30,182 nt of DNA from Proteobacteria bacterium UBA2133 (GCA_002327725.1 DCXP01000078.1:22470-52651), one strand, 5' to 3'. Positions 16,049 through 25,251 are shown, counted from the stretch's first letter. Numbers and translations: made by a program. The notes: generated by a model not told the origin, from the letters alone.

Positions 16049-17689
16049 ATGGATCGATCTGCTTTTGGGCCATTTCTTGTATGGAGCGCTTTTGCGGCTT
16101 TCCTGCTTCCGCTCGCGTTCTTCGCCGAAACTTTTCTGTTGCTCGCAGAGCGGGTCAAAGCAGAACCCTTCCGATTTATTCCCATTTATTGGATTCTCAT
16201 CTGCGGAGTGCCGATCTTCATTTGCGCCCTTATTGCGTTTCGCTTGCATTCGATTCTGGGAAATATTGTTTTAGCGGGAAGCATTACGTTCTCACTGGTG
16301 TTTCTCAAGCTTGAGTATCTTGAACTCTATTTCAGTTTGTCAGGGCCAGTTCGTCTTGGGTGTCAGTTGCTGATTTTTTTACTACTGCTCATCTTTTTTT
16401 TGCGCTGGAATGGGTCTAAAAAGTATCCCTCTCTAATGTTAACTTTGGCGGTAGGGCTTCTTTTTGTGGCGGCGCCCTATTCGGCGATAAAGTTTGGCCA
16501 GGAGCGGGAGATTAACGAGAATCTTGAGGAACTCACTGAACGAATTCCCGAGTTAAAGGATATCCGCTTTAACAAGAAACCCAACTTCTATGTGCTCCTG
16601 TACGACGCACTCCTTCCGGGGCCGGTAGCGGACGTGTTTTTTGGCCAGGGCAGTGCGACTTATCACCCTTTTCTTCAAAAACACTTTTACATACCGGAGG
16701 GCGTGACATTACAGGATGATGCGCCTACCAAGCCGTCCATATATCGGTTTTTGTGGCTCGATATGGCGGAGGCGACTCTCGAGGACGATTATTTCCGGGG
16801 CAGGAAACCCAGTCCGTTAATCCGCATCTTTCGCTCTAACGGTTATCACATCACAACGGGGTTTCACGGGCGGGAATGGAGGGGTGTGTTGGGCCCCTAT
16901 GTTGATAAGTACCTGACCCAGATGCGTCCACCGTTAAGCAAGTCTTCACTATGCCGAGATCAGGGCGATGGACTTCGAGGCAGGCTCGTGGGGTTTGGGG
17001 TTTGTAGTGTGCTGGGCGCCTACCGGGAGATGCCATCTTTTGCAGAAATCTTGGGTGAGTGGTGGGGTCGTGACAAAGGTGATACCGGACCGGATAGAAA
17101 TGCACTCGCCCAAATGTGGTATTCCGCTATGGAGGACCACATACGGGAATCTGCCGAGGCTTCGGGACCGCATTTTTCAGTCATTTACACGTATAAACCG
17201 GTAGGGCATGCCGCACCGAGGCATGACCAGAATAATCCACGCCATTGGCAGAAATATCGAGACCGATTCATAGCGCGTAGTGCGTTTGCTGTGGAAATTT
17301 TCGAGGAGATTCTGGAGATAATTTCCGAAGTTGATCCGGGTGCGATCCTGATTATTGCGGGAGATCATGGGACCATGATGGCGAGACTCTCTGAAGACAA
17401 AGGCTTCAGGCTTGTGGATAGGAACAGCGTAGCGATAGGGGTCTGGAAATCCGAGAGTCCTTGTGCAAAAGAGGTTGGAACAGGCGGGTTTACGCCGAAC
17501 AAAAGTGGTTATCACACGATCCCTACGGTGGTGTTGTCACTCGTGGAGTGTTTATCTGACAACCCGACGATTCTTGATACCTTACCGCTCGTGCCGGCGT
17601 TCTCTTCTGATGAAGTCGGTGATTCCTGGGAGATCTTTATGTCCAGGAATCTCAGTGATTCGATACTGGAGACTTTTAAGGAGCCGTGA
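16049..17689 (+). CDS. Membrane-anchored sulfatase/phosphoethanolamine-transferase-like hydrolase
   Basis: The 546-residue protein has four or five N-terminal transmembrane helices (about 8-31, 43-65, 70-90, 104-119, 128-148). An extracytoplasmic alkaline-phosphatase-superfamily domain follows. Likely metal and nucleophile residues are Asp186 in 'YVLLYDALL', Thr227 in 'APTKPSIYR', His387 in 'KPVGHAAP' and Asp439-His440 in 'IIAGDHGTMM'. Relatives include LtaS/EptA-like transferases and sulfatases that modify surface polymers. There is no formylglycine Cys/Ser-x-Pro-x-Arg signature, so a transferase or phosphoesterase using Thr227 is more likely than a true sulfatase. Its last 14 bases overlap the convergent esterase gene. 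Confidence 0.8.
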   Translation: MDRSAFGPFLVWSAFAAFLLPLAFFAETFLLLAERVKAEPFRFIPIYWILICGVPIFICALIAFRLHSILGNIVLAGSITFSLVFLKLEYLELYFSLSGPVRLGCQLLIFLLLLIFFLRWNGSKKYPSLMLTLAVGLLFVAAPYSAIKFGQEREINENLEELTERIPELKDIRFNKKPNFYVLLYDALLPGPVADVFFGQGSATYHPFLQKHFYIPEGVTLQDDAPTKPSIYRFLWLDMAEATLEDDYFRGRKPSPLIRIFRSNGYHITTGFHGREWRGVLGPYVDKYLTQMRPPLSKSSLCRDQGDGLRGRLVGFGVCSVLGAYREMPSFAEILGEWWGRDKGDTGPDRNALAQMWYSAMEDHIRESAEASGPHFSVIYTYKPVGHAAPRHDQNNPRHWQKYRDRFIARSAFAVEIFEEILEIISEVDPGAILIIAGDHGTMMARLSEDKGFRLVDRNSVAIGVWKSESPCAKEVGTGGFTPNKSGYHTIPTVVLSLVECLSDNPTILDTLPLVPAFSSDEVGDSWEIFMSRNLSDSILETFKEP

Positions 17690-18617
17690 GTGCCGTCTTC
17701 AATGCACTGGCGCCGTCACGCAGTGCTTCAGTGGCTTTATCCAGCATACGGCTGTAGTGGATGAAACTGTGCAGCACACCCGGGTAGATCTTGAGGATGG
17801 CCTGCCTGCCTGCCGCCTGCATCGCCTTGTGGAGGGCTATTGAGTCATCCCGTAGCGGGTCACACTCCGCAGCACCGATGAAAGCCATCGGCAGCAGGTC
17901 GATATTGCCACTTAAGACCTTGAAGCGGGAATCGGTTTTGTCCTGATCACTGGCAAGGTAACTGGCCAGGTAGAACTCGCTTTCTTCAGGCGTAAACTCA
18001 TACTCGGCGTTACCGTATTGCTGCCACGATTGCGATTCGGTTAAACCGTAGGTGCCGTAGTAAAGCAGAAGAAACTGAATCATGCCGGCGTTTTGCTGGT
18101 GACACAGCTGGGTAGCGGCAACCGCCATGTTGGCGCCGGCGGAATCGCCGCCAAGGCCCAGACGTGAAGCGTCTAGCCCGTGATCTTCGCCCTGGACCCT
18201 GAGCCAGTTGATCACAGCCAATGCCTCGTTGATAGCGACGGGAAACCGGTATTCCGGAGCGAGAGCGTAGTCTACGCCCACCACCCGGGCCCCGGAGAAC
18301 TCAGCCAGCAGGCGCATCACACGGTCGTGGGTATCAAGATTGCCGACCACCCAGCCGCCACCGTGCAGGTACAGGAGCGTTGGTCCCTCATCGGCATCCT
18401 GTGGACAGTAGATCCGGATGGGGATATCCCGGACCGGGCCCGTGACTGCGAGTTCCGAGACACTGCCCATCTCAGGCTTGATTGCGTTCCACCAGGCCCG
18501 CTCTGCGTTGTAGGCTTTTCGAACCGCCTCAATGGGAAGTGCCGCAGGATCATCCGGCCTGCTGGCAAGGACCGCGCGCTTTTTCATCACCGCAATCATC
18601 TGGGGGTCAAGTTGCAT
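17676..18617 (-). CDS. Alpha/beta hydrolase, hormone-sensitive-lipase-type esterase
   Basis: This 313-residue hydrolase has the HSL-family oxyanion motif 'YLHGGGWVVG' (HGGG 85-88), the nucleophile elbow 'GGDSAG' with Ser159, an acid in 'AECDPLRDD' (Asp253) and His283 in 'GVLHSFIHYS'. No signal peptide is seen, so it acts in the cytosol on a small carboxyl ester. It is the last gene of the leftward betaine cluster, 67 bases after the dehydrogenase gene. Its role there is unknown; choline esters or other esterified quaternary amines would fit the neighbours but are only a guess. Confidence 0.9.
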   Translation of the reverse strand: MQLDPQMIAVMKKRAVLASRPDDPAALPIEAVRKAYNAERAWWNAIKPEMGSVSELAVTGPVRDIPIRIYCPQDADEGPTLLYLHGGGWVVGNLDTHDRVMRLLAEFSGARVVGVDYALAPEYRFPVAINEALAVINWLRVQGEDHGLDASRLGLGGDSAGANMAVAATQLCHQQNAGMIQFLLLYYGTYGLTESQSWQQYGNAEYEFTPEESEFYLASYLASDQDKTDSRFKVLSGNIDLLPMAFIGAAECDPLRDDSIALHKAMQAAGRQAILKIYPGVLHSFIHYSRMLDKATEALRDGASALKTALTAP

Positions 18618-18684
18618 GGACGTCAGCCGGAGAGGATGGCGCGAATGGCAGCGCGGGGCTATCGCGAACTATACAACCGCCGCT

Positions 18685-21126
18685 TCAGTTTCGTACGCGC
18701 GACATGGCGGGATCGTACAACGGTTTGAAGTGAATGGTGCAGGGGACCCTGACCCCGGCGACTTCAAGGCTGTAATCACCGCGTTCAAGGTAGTCCTGGT
18801 CGATCCCATCGGGGTTGCGCACATAGCCAAAGCCGATGGGACAATCAACGGTATGTCCGTAGCCGGCGCTGGTCAGCCAGCCGACGCGCTGTTCGTTCCG
18901 ATACAGGGTTTCACGCCCAATCAGGTTCACATTGTTGTCATCAGCCGTAAAGCATGCGAGTTGTTTTTTCAGGCCCTGGCCCTGCTGCTGGAGCAGGGCG
19001 GCCCTGCCCAGAAAATCGGTTTCACAGTTGAGTTTTACGGCCCAGGCCAGCCCGGCTTCGAGCGGGGTATGGTCGGGCGACAAGTCAGAGCTCCATGCCC
19101 GGTAGCCTTTTTCCAGTCTCAGGCTTTCAATCGCGCGGTATCCGGCGTTCCGGATGCCAAGGTCAGCGCCGGCAGACATCAGTGCCTGATATACGGTGAG
19201 CGCCTCATCAACCGGGACGTGCAGTTCATAGCCCAACTCACCAACATAGGTCAGTCGTATTGCGGTCACTGACGTTGTCCCCACACGAAGTTGCCGTGCG
19301 GCAGCAAAGGGCAGGGCGGCATCGTCAACCTGGTCTGCTGCCGCGCGGGCCAGCAACTCACGCGATCGCGGCCCCATGACTGAAAGCACCGCGAAGCGGT
19401 CGGTCTGATCCGTAATCGCCGCATCGAGCCCGCCGGGCAGGTTCCTGCCGATCCAGTGGAAGTCGTGGGTGACGAATCCTGTTCCGGTAACAAGATAAAA
19501 ACGATCCGGGGCCAGCCGCGTTACCGTCAGGTCGCTTTCGATGCCGCCGCGGCTGTTCAGCAGTTGGGTGTAGATCACTGATCCCACCGGCCGGTCAATC
19601 CGGTTGGCGCAAACCCACTCCAATGCCTGGGCGCTGTCGGCTCCCTGCACCACAAACTTGCCGAAGGAGGTCTGGTCAAACACCGCGACAGCCTCGCGGG
19701 CCGCCCGATGCTCCTCGCCGGAGTAACAAAGCCAGTTCTGCTGACCAAAGGAATATTCATCTTCGGGTTCGATACCTTCGGGGGCAAACCAGTTGGGGCG
19801 CTCCCATCCGAGTTTTTCACCGAAGCAGGCGCCGCGGTTTTTGAGTTCCCGGTACAGCGGCGAGCGGCGAAACGGCCTGCCCGACTGGTGTTCTTCATGT
19901 GGCCACGCAATGGTGTAGTGTTTGCCGTACATCTCATGGGTGCGCTCGCGGACCCAGCGGATGTCCTGGTGCGGCTTTCCGAAGCGGCGGATGTCAACAG
20001 GCCACAGGTCGTAAGGAGGTTCTCCGCCGGCAATCCATTGCGCAAGCGCCTGCCCGGCGCCACCGCCCCCGGCAATGCCGAAAGCGTTGAAGCCGGCTGC
20101 AACGTAGAAGCCGGCAAGTTCCGGTGCTTCACCGAGGATAAAGTTGCCGTCCGGAGTAAAGCTTTCGGGTCCGTTGAGCAGTTCCTTGACCCCGGCGTGG
20201 GCAAGCGCAGGGACCCGGGGCAGTGCCAGCGCCATCAGTTGTTCAAAATGGTCCCAGTCGGAATCGAGCAGGCTAAAGGCAAAATTCTCAGGAAAACCGT
20301 GCGGCGCCCAGCCGACAGGATCTGCTTCGTAACCTCCCATGACGAGGCCGCCGACTTCTTCCTTGTAGTAGGTGAGGCGGTCCGGGTCCCGAAGCGTGGG
20401 CAGATCGGGGGTGACACCGTCAATAGGCTCGGTGATGAGGTACTGATGCTGGACCGATACCAGCGGCACATTCACCCCGGCTAACTGTCCGACCTCCCGG
20501 GCCCATTGTCCGGCACAGTTGACCAGAATCTCGCAGTCGACAGGTCCCTCCGGAGTATCGACCCCGGTTACCCGCTTGTTTTCATTTCGTACATCGGTGA
20601 CGCGAGCTCCTTCGAGGATGGTCGCGCCACCATCGCGTGCGCCTTTGGCCAGCGCCTGGGTGATATCCGATGGGCTGGCCTGGCCATCCGAGGGCAAGAA
20701 TGCCGCGCCGATGACATCACTGATATCCATCAGCGGCCACAGATCCCTGGCTTCGGACGGGGTGAGCAGGTGCATCTCCAGGCCGAAACTGCGGGCTGTC
20801 GTTGCCTGACGCGCAATCTCAGTCAGCCTCGCTTCATTGCAGGCGAGGCGCAGCCCGCCATTCATTTTCCATCCGGTAGAAAGCCCGGTCTCGGCTTCGA
20901 GGCGGTCATACAATGCGACGGAATCACCGAGCAGCTGGGTGATGCCGGCCTGGGTACGCAGTTGCCCCACCAGCCCGGCGGCGTGCCAGGTGCTGCCACT
21001 GGTCAGCTGATGACGTTCCAGCAGCAGGACATCCTTGTACCCGAGTTTCGTCAGGTGGTATGCGGTGGCGCATCCGACAATACCTCCACCGATGATCACC
21101 ACCTGGGCGTGTCGTGGCAGGTTCAT
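18685..21126 (-). CDS. FAD-dependent dimethylglycine/sarcosine dehydrogenase-like protein with GcvT domain
   Basis: The 813-residue protein has a DAO-type FAD domain (1-370: 'VVIIGGGIVGCATAYHL' and 'SGSTWHAAGLVGQLR', where His48 matches the covalent flavin histidine of DMGDH/SARDH). A short FAO linker domain (about 375-430, 'YDLWPVDIRRFGKPHQD') follows, then a C-terminal GcvT/THF domain (about 440-813, with 'VFDQTSFGKFVVQG', 'YVGELGYELHVP' and 'DHTPLEAGLAWAVKL'). The family oxidatively demethylates N-methylglycines and hands the one-carbon unit to tetrahydrofolate. It is cotranscribed with a betaine importer, so dimethylglycine or sarcosine from betaine is the likely substrate. DMSP-like compounds cannot be excluded. 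No separate betaine-to-dimethylglycine enzyme is visible, unless the homocysteine methyltransferase at 8583-9494 does it. Confidence 0.9.
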   Translation of the reverse strand: MNLPRHAQVVIIGGGIVGCATAYHLTKLGYKDVLLLERHQLTSGSTWHAAGLVGQLRTQAGITQLLGDSVALYDRLEAETGLSTGWKMNGGLRLACNEARLTEIARQATTARSFGLEMHLLTPSEARDLWPLMDISDVIGAAFLPSDGQASPSDITQALAKGARDGGATILEGARVTDVRNENKRVTGVDTPEGPVDCEILVNCAGQWAREVGQLAGVNVPLVSVQHQYLITEPIDGVTPDLPTLRDPDRLTYYKEEVGGLVMGGYEADPVGWAPHGFPENFAFSLLDSDWDHFEQLMALALPRVPALAHAGVKELLNGPESFTPDGNFILGEAPELAGFYVAAGFNAFGIAGGGGAGQALAQWIAGGEPPYDLWPVDIRRFGKPHQDIRWVRERTHEMYGKHYTIAWPHEEHQSGRPFRRSPLYRELKNRGACFGEKLGWERPNWFAPEGIEPEDEYSFGQQNWLCYSGEEHRAAREAVAVFDQTSFGKFVVQGADSAQALEWVCANRIDRPVGSVIYTQLLNSRGGIESDLTVTRLAPDRFYLVTGTGFVTHDFHWIGRNLPGGLDAAITDQTDRFAVLSVMGPRSRELLARAAADQVDDAALPFAAARQLRVGTTSVTAIRLTYVGELGYELHVPVDEALTVYQALMSAGADLGIRNAGYRAIESLRLEKGYRAWSSDLSPDHTPLEAGLAWAVKLNCETDFLGRAALLQQQGQGLKKQLACFTADDNNVNLIGRETLYRNEQRVGWLTSAGYGHTVDCPIGFGYVRNPDGIDQDYLERGDYSLEVAGVRVPCTIHFKPLYDPAMSRVRN

Positions 21127-21182
21127 GATGTCTGGGAGCTTAATTCGGAAATGGCGACAGGATGTATGGAATCCGCCGCTGT

Positions 21183-22067
21183 TCAGCGCTTCGCAGCGTC
21201 AAAGCTTCTCCACTGCTGATCGAAGCGCTCAAGATTCTCGCGGGTATATTCCACGAAGTCGAAATCGATCCCGGAGTGAATCTCGGAGACCATGCTCCAC
21301 AGGCTTTCTCTCAGTAAAGATGCACACTTCATGGCCTCGAAAGCGCGCCGGGTTTTACCTGAGACCGCAGAACCGAAATAACGTGCCAGCAGCCAGTCTT
21401 CCTGATCAGGGGAAAGCCCGTTGTTCGATGCCAGATTGGCCAGGTCAAAGAGCGGGCTGTTATAGCCGGCATAATCCCAGTCGATCAGCCACAGCCGCTT
21501 GCCGTCATCGATGAAGTTTGCGGCCAGAAGGTCATTATGCCCGTAGACGAGATTCACGGCTCCCACGGCCTTTTCAAGTGCGCAGCTTTTGGCCAGGAGC
21601 GCTGGCAAGGCATCGCGCATTCGGCTGTCGTCATCTCTGAGCGTCGCCATGTAATCACGTATGACATGGAACACCCAGAAGATCAGTGCCGGCCCCCGGA
21701 CCTGCTGCGCCAGTTCGTGGTGACAGGTGTGCAGCATCGGGACAATCTGCTCCAGATAAGTATCCTGTCTGACGTCCTCTTCCGTAAGTGTTTTCCCCTC
21801 AACAAAATCAAGCACCAGAATACCCGGCGCATGGTGCACCACGGCGGGCGACAGGCCGGCGTTTGCCCCAGCACGACTGGCCTGCAACTCATTAAAGCGC
21901 ATGACGCCATGCAGCGGAATATCGTTGCCCATACGCACAAAAAATTTGCGCCCCTGATCGCTAACCACGAAATTGCGATTGGTAATGCCTCCGCCGATCG
22001 GTTCAATGGTGAGAGGGCCTTTCCACAAGTCCAGCTGCCGGATTTGGTGTTCAGAGGTATTGCTCAT
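21183..22067 (-). CDS. Choline/aminoglycoside kinase-like phosphotransferase
   Basis: The protein has 294 residues with the APH/choline-kinase fold. The N-lobe has 'IGGGITNRNFVV' and 'KFFVRMGND'. The catalytic loop is 'VYGHNDLLAANFI' (Asp179 base, Asn184) and the metal site is 'LWLIDWDYAGYNSPLFDLANLA' (Asp196). This is the Brenner-motif order of choline and ethanolamine kinases. It phosphorylates a small alcohol in the cytosol; choline or a related amino alcohol fits its place between the betaine permease and the dehydrogenase. The start is ATG 22067. A frame extending upstream to 22352 runs into the permease gene and is not real. Choline kinase action in a betaine-uptake operon is unusual, and the substrate is unproven. 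Confidence 0.85.
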   Translation of the reverse strand: MSNTSEHQIRQLDLWKGPLTIEPIGGGITNRNFVVSDQGRKFFVRMGNDIPLHGVMRFNELQASRAGANAGLSPAVVHHAPGILVLDFVEGKTLTEEDVRQDTYLEQIVPMLHTCHHELAQQVRGPALIFWVFHVIRDYMATLRDDDSRMRDALPALLAKSCALEKAVGAVNLVYGHNDLLAANFIDDGKRLWLIDWDYAGYNSPLFDLANLASNNGLSPDQEDWLLARYFGSAVSGKTRRAFEAMKCASLLRESLWSMVSEIHSGIDFDFVEYTRENLERFDQQWRSFDAAKR

Positions 22068-22087
22068 AACGCAGATCCACGGTTTTC

Positions 22088-24091
22088 TTAAGGTTGCAGC
22101 CCGAATTCCACTCGCTTCTTCCGTGCCCACTGGCTGATCAGGCGATCGGCTACGATGGCAATACAGGCGACGCCGATACCGGCGACAATCCCGCGACCCG
22201 TATCCGCTTTGGTGAGGGCGATGTAGACCTCCTGTCCGAGGTCTCGTGTACCCACCAGTGCCGTAATCACCAGCATGGAAAGCGCCATCATAATCGTCTG
22301 GTTGATTCCGAGCATGATCTGCGGCAGCGCGATGGGCAGTTCTATGCGCCATCGAATCTGTGACCGGGTGCAGCCAATCGCCCGCGCCGCCTCAATCAGA
22401 TGCGAAGGAACCTGCTGAATTCCCAGAATGGTATAGCGGACAGCAGGGGCCAGAGAGTAGGCGATCACGGCCAACATGGCGGCAAAATCGCCCACCCTGA
22501 ATAGCATGACAACGGGTATCAGATAGACGAACGACGGCAGGGTCTGAAGGGTATCAATGGCCACCTGGGTCACGCGGTTTATGCTCGGGTGCGCAGCTGC
22601 CAGGATGCCTGCGGGAATTCCGATACACCCGGCGAACAGAACCGAAACACCGCACAGATAAACCGTGATCATCGCCTTGGCCCACAGTCCGGTCACCGCG
22701 AGGAATAAGGTGAGCACTGCTCCCAGCAGCGCCAGCCGGAAATGACCCAGTCGAAACCCGATCAGGGCAATCAGCGCTACGATAGCTACCCAGGGGGCCT
22801 TCAGCAGGAAGCGTTTCATCGGCATCATGATGTTGATCAGCACAAAAGTCTTAACCGCCTCAAGCTGATCAAAAAAGTGAATATTGATCCACTTGACCAT
22901 TGCATCCCAGAAATCGCTTGTCGTTATCTGCAGCGACTCCGGGAAAACGGCAAGTGCTGGGAAGAAATGACCTGCCAGCCAGGATGCCAGGAGTATGAAA
23001 ATAACCAGAGCGCCGAGATGGGTACCGCGCAGAAACCCGGGTTTCTGCGACCGTCCAGATTGTTGGGAGCGATCCGTATATGCCTGTCCCAGACGATCAA
23101 GGGCGATCGCGAGCAGCGTGATTGCAAGACCGGCCTCAAGGCCATCTCCGATAGCGAGTCTGCGAAGAGAACTCAGCACATCGAAACCCAGGCCCCCGGC
23201 CCCGATCATGGACGCGATGATGACCATGTTCAAAGAAAGCATAATGACCTGATTAACGCCGACCATGAGCGACTTTCGGGCGACGGGAATCTGAATTTTT
23301 CCCAGTAATTGCCTGCGGGTGCATCCGGCCATATTGCCGTACTCAACCAAGTCCTCTGGTATCTGCCGTAGCGACAGGATGGTCACCCTGACCATTGGAG
23401 GCGTTGCGTAGATCATGGTCGCGATCATCGCTGCAACCGGTCCGAACCCAAAAAGAAAAAGAACCGGCACCAGATATGCAAACACGGGTACGGTCTGCAT
23501 AAGGTCGAGCACCGGAGTGAGTACCCGTTCCAATAGCGGGTGCCGGTAGGCCGCTATACCCAGCACAAAACCGATGCTTGCTCCGAGCGGAACGGCAATA
23601 ACGATTGAACTCAAAGTGATCATGGCGCTTTGCCACTGGCCAAAAATAACCAGGTACAGAAAACAGCCTGTGACCAGCAGTGTGAGGCGGAGTCCCGACA
23701 GGTGAAAGGCGAGCAGACCGACGATGCTGACAATGGCGATCCAGGGAGCAGGTGGCAGGATGACTGGAGCACCCGGTTCAGTCGAGAATGTGAATCCGGT
23801 TGCGAGCAGGCTATTGGCGACGGACAAGGGCCACTCAAGCACCCAGGCTATTGAGCGGGTGAGTTCCTTAAAGGTAAACAGGCCAAGGTCAAACTCTTTG
23901 ATCAGCCATTGCATAACGTCGCTGATCCAGAATCGGAGAGGGATAATCCAGTCGCGGGGATATTTCACCAGGTAAGGCACCTGTTCCTCATACAGGAACA
24001 CCAGGGTGCCGAGGCAGGTGATTGCGGTTAATAGGAGCCAGAAGCCCCAGCGGTATGTAACAGGAGCTGCAGAGCTCCGTATTGAATGCAT
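22088..24091 (-). CDS. proW: Betaine/proline ABC importer permease, two ProW units fused
   Basis: This 667-residue inner-membrane protein contains two full ProW-type permease domains in tandem (about 110-340 and 420-660). Each has the channel block ('LDLMQTVPVFAYLVPVLFLFGFG' and 'IDTLQTLPSFVYLIPVVMLFRVG') and an EAA coupling loop ('EYGNMAGCTRRQLLGKIQIP' and 'EAARAIGCTRSQIRWRIELP'). A linker around residues 340-360 and extra hydrophobic segments join them. One polypeptide may supply the whole transmembrane dimer. Its ATG lies two bases after the ProV stop, so the two are coupled. The neighbours ProV and ProX support betaine/proline-betaine type uptake; DMSP is often carried by the same systems. 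Confidence 0.93.
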   Translation of the reverse strand: MHSIRSSAAPVTYRWGFWLLLTAITCLGTLVFLYEEQVPYLVKYPRDWIIPLRFWISDVMQWLIKEFDLGLFTFKELTRSIAWVLEWPLSVANSLLATGFTFSTEPGAPVILPPAPWIAIVSIVGLLAFHLSGLRLTLLVTGCFLYLVIFGQWQSAMITLSSIVIAVPLGASIGFVLGIAAYRHPLLERVLTPVLDLMQTVPVFAYLVPVLFLFGFGPVAAMIATMIYATPPMVRVTILSLRQIPEDLVEYGNMAGCTRRQLLGKIQIPVARKSLMVGVNQVIMLSLNMVIIASMIGAGGLGFDVLSSLRRLAIGDGLEAGLAITLLAIALDRLGQAYTDRSQQSGRSQKPGFLRGTHLGALVIFILLASWLAGHFFPALAVFPESLQITTSDFWDAMVKWINIHFFDQLEAVKTFVLINIMMPMKRFLLKAPWVAIVALIALIGFRLGHFRLALLGAVLTLFLAVTGLWAKAMITVYLCGVSVLFAGCIGIPAGILAAAHPSINRVTQVAIDTLQTLPSFVYLIPVVMLFRVGDFAAMLAVIAYSLAPAVRYTILGIQQVPSHLIEAARAIGCTRSQIRWRIELPIALPQIMLGINQTIMMALSMLVITALVGTRDLGQEVYIALTKADTGRGIVAGIGVACIAIVADRLISQWARKKRVEFGLQP
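23028..23049. repeat. 22-bp perfect palindrome inside the double-ProW linker
   Basis: The arms CGCAGAAACCC (23028-23038) and GGGTTTCTGCG (23039-23049) are exact reverse complements without a spacer. They lie in codons 348-355, between the two permease halves. This could be a relic of an intercistronic hairpin or a protein-binding site; it could also be chance. Confidence 0.5.
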
Positions 24092-24093
24092 AT

Positions 24094-25140
24094 TCAGTGC
24101 GGTCTGGCAGGTTCTCTGCCAACTAGCACATTAAGGACCGATTGCCGATCAATCACTCCAATGACTGATCCCGCGTCGTCAACAACACCGATCCGGCTTT
24201 CGGAATTGACAGCGTGGTCCGCGAATTCCTGGACTTTGGCGTTGTGTTTCTGCGTCTCGCGAAGCGTCTCTCTCTCATCCGGTTTCACCGGTCTCATGAC
24301 CATCCGGGCCGAAAAGACTTTGGCGCGCGGGACATCCCGTGTGAATTCGGCCACGTACTCTGTTGCGGGATTCAGGATGAGATCTTCAGGTGCCCCGGTC
24401 TGAATGATGGCCCCATCTTTCATGATGGCTATCCGGTCAGCCAGACGGATGGCCTCGTCAAAATCGTGGGTGATGAACACAATCGTCTTGTGCAGCAGGC
24501 CCTGCAGTCTAAGAAATTCATCCTGCATCTCCCGCCGGATAAGAGGATCCAGGGCGGAAAATGGCTCATCAAGAAACCAAATATCGGGTTCCACCGCCAG
24601 GGATCGTGCAATACCGACACGCTGCTGCTGGCCGCCCGACAGTTCACGTGGATAGTATTCCTCTCTTCCAGACAGGCCAACCAGATCGATCATCTCTGCG
24701 GCCCTTTGCCCCCGGGTTTTCTTGTCGACACCCTGAATCTCTAGCGGGAAAGCGACGTTACCGAGCACTGACAGATGGGGCAACAGCGCAAAATGCTGAA
24801 ACACCATGCCCATCTTGTGTCGACGCATCTCGATAAGTTCATCCTCGGAGGCGGCGAGGAGATCGCGGCCGTCAAACATCAGTTCTCCGGTAGTGGGTTC
24901 AATCAATCGGCTCATGCATCGAACCAGAGTCGATTTGCCGGACCCGGAAAGTCCCATGATGACGAAAATCTCGCCATGCTGGATCTCAAGGGTGGCGTCG
25001 CGCACGGCTGCAATCAAGCCAGCGTCTTTCAGATCGGCGTCCGACGGTGCCTTGGCGGTTCGGTCAAGAAAAGCGGCAGCATCGTCACCAAAAACCTTCC
25101 AGATGCTGCGAAGATGTAACGCCGGTGTTGCTTTCGACAT
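24094..25140 (-). CDS. proV: Betaine/proline ABC importer ATPase (ProV type)
   Basis: The 348-residue cytosolic ATPase has Walker A GLSGSGKST (63-71), Q-loop 'MVFQHFALLPHL', signature LSGGQQQR (167-174), Walker B 'WFLDEPFSALDP' and H-loop 'FITHDFDEA'. The long N-terminal region before Walker A and the 'LSGREEYYPRELSGG' spacing are ProV-like. The C-terminal 80 residues ('SRIGVVDDAGSVIGVIDRQSVLNVLVG') look like a single CBS-type unit, shorter than the tandem CBS osmosensor of OpuA. Regulation by ionic strength may therefore be reduced. It is separated from the upstream binding-protein gene by a terminator-like hairpin and followed at once by the permease. Confidence 0.95.
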   Translation of the reverse strand: MSKATPALHLRSIWKVFGDDAAAFLDRTAKAPSDADLKDAGLIAAVRDATLEIQHGEIFVIMGLSGSGKSTLVRCMSRLIEPTTGELMFDGRDLLAASEDELIEMRRHKMGMVFQHFALLPHLSVLGNVAFPLEIQGVDKKTRGQRAAEMIDLVGLSGREEYYPRELSGGQQQRVGIARSLAVEPDIWFLDEPFSALDPLIRREMQDEFLRLQGLLHKTIVFITHDFDEAIRLADRIAIMKDGAIIQTGAPEDLILNPATEYVAEFTRDVPRAKVFSARMVMRPVKPDERETLRETQKHNAKVQEFADHAVNSESRIGVVDDAGSVIGVIDRQSVLNVLVGREPARPH

Positions 25141-25180
25141 TGCCTTGACTACGCTCAGGTGAACAGCCGATAAAGAGATG

Positions 25181-25220
25181 GAAAAAGGTAACGGGTGGTC
25201 TGTTGCGGACCACCCGTTAC
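25181..25220 (-). terminator. Intrinsic terminator-like hairpin between proX and proV
   Basis: The arms at 25188-25200 and 25208-25220 are perfectly complementary over 13 bp, with a seven-base loop. On the minus strand a run of five T (25186-25182) begins two bases after the stem. This is a textbook rho-independent terminator. Because proV follows it in the same direction, it probably lets only part of the transcription continue. Confidence 0.85.
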
Positions 25221-25251
25221 TGTCCAGGATCCCTGATTGGGGCAGGTGACT

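Noticed and set aside
19708..21219. Long plus-strand open frames opposite the dehydrogenase gene (258 and 237 codons)
   Set aside because: They are antisense to a well-conserved gene, have no recognisable domain, and arise from its GC-rich codon pattern.
22068..22352. N-terminal extension of the phosphotransferase gene
   Set aside because: It overlaps the 3' end of the ProW gene in another frame and its residues are Arg/His/Gly-rich shadow sequence. The family start is at ATG 22067.
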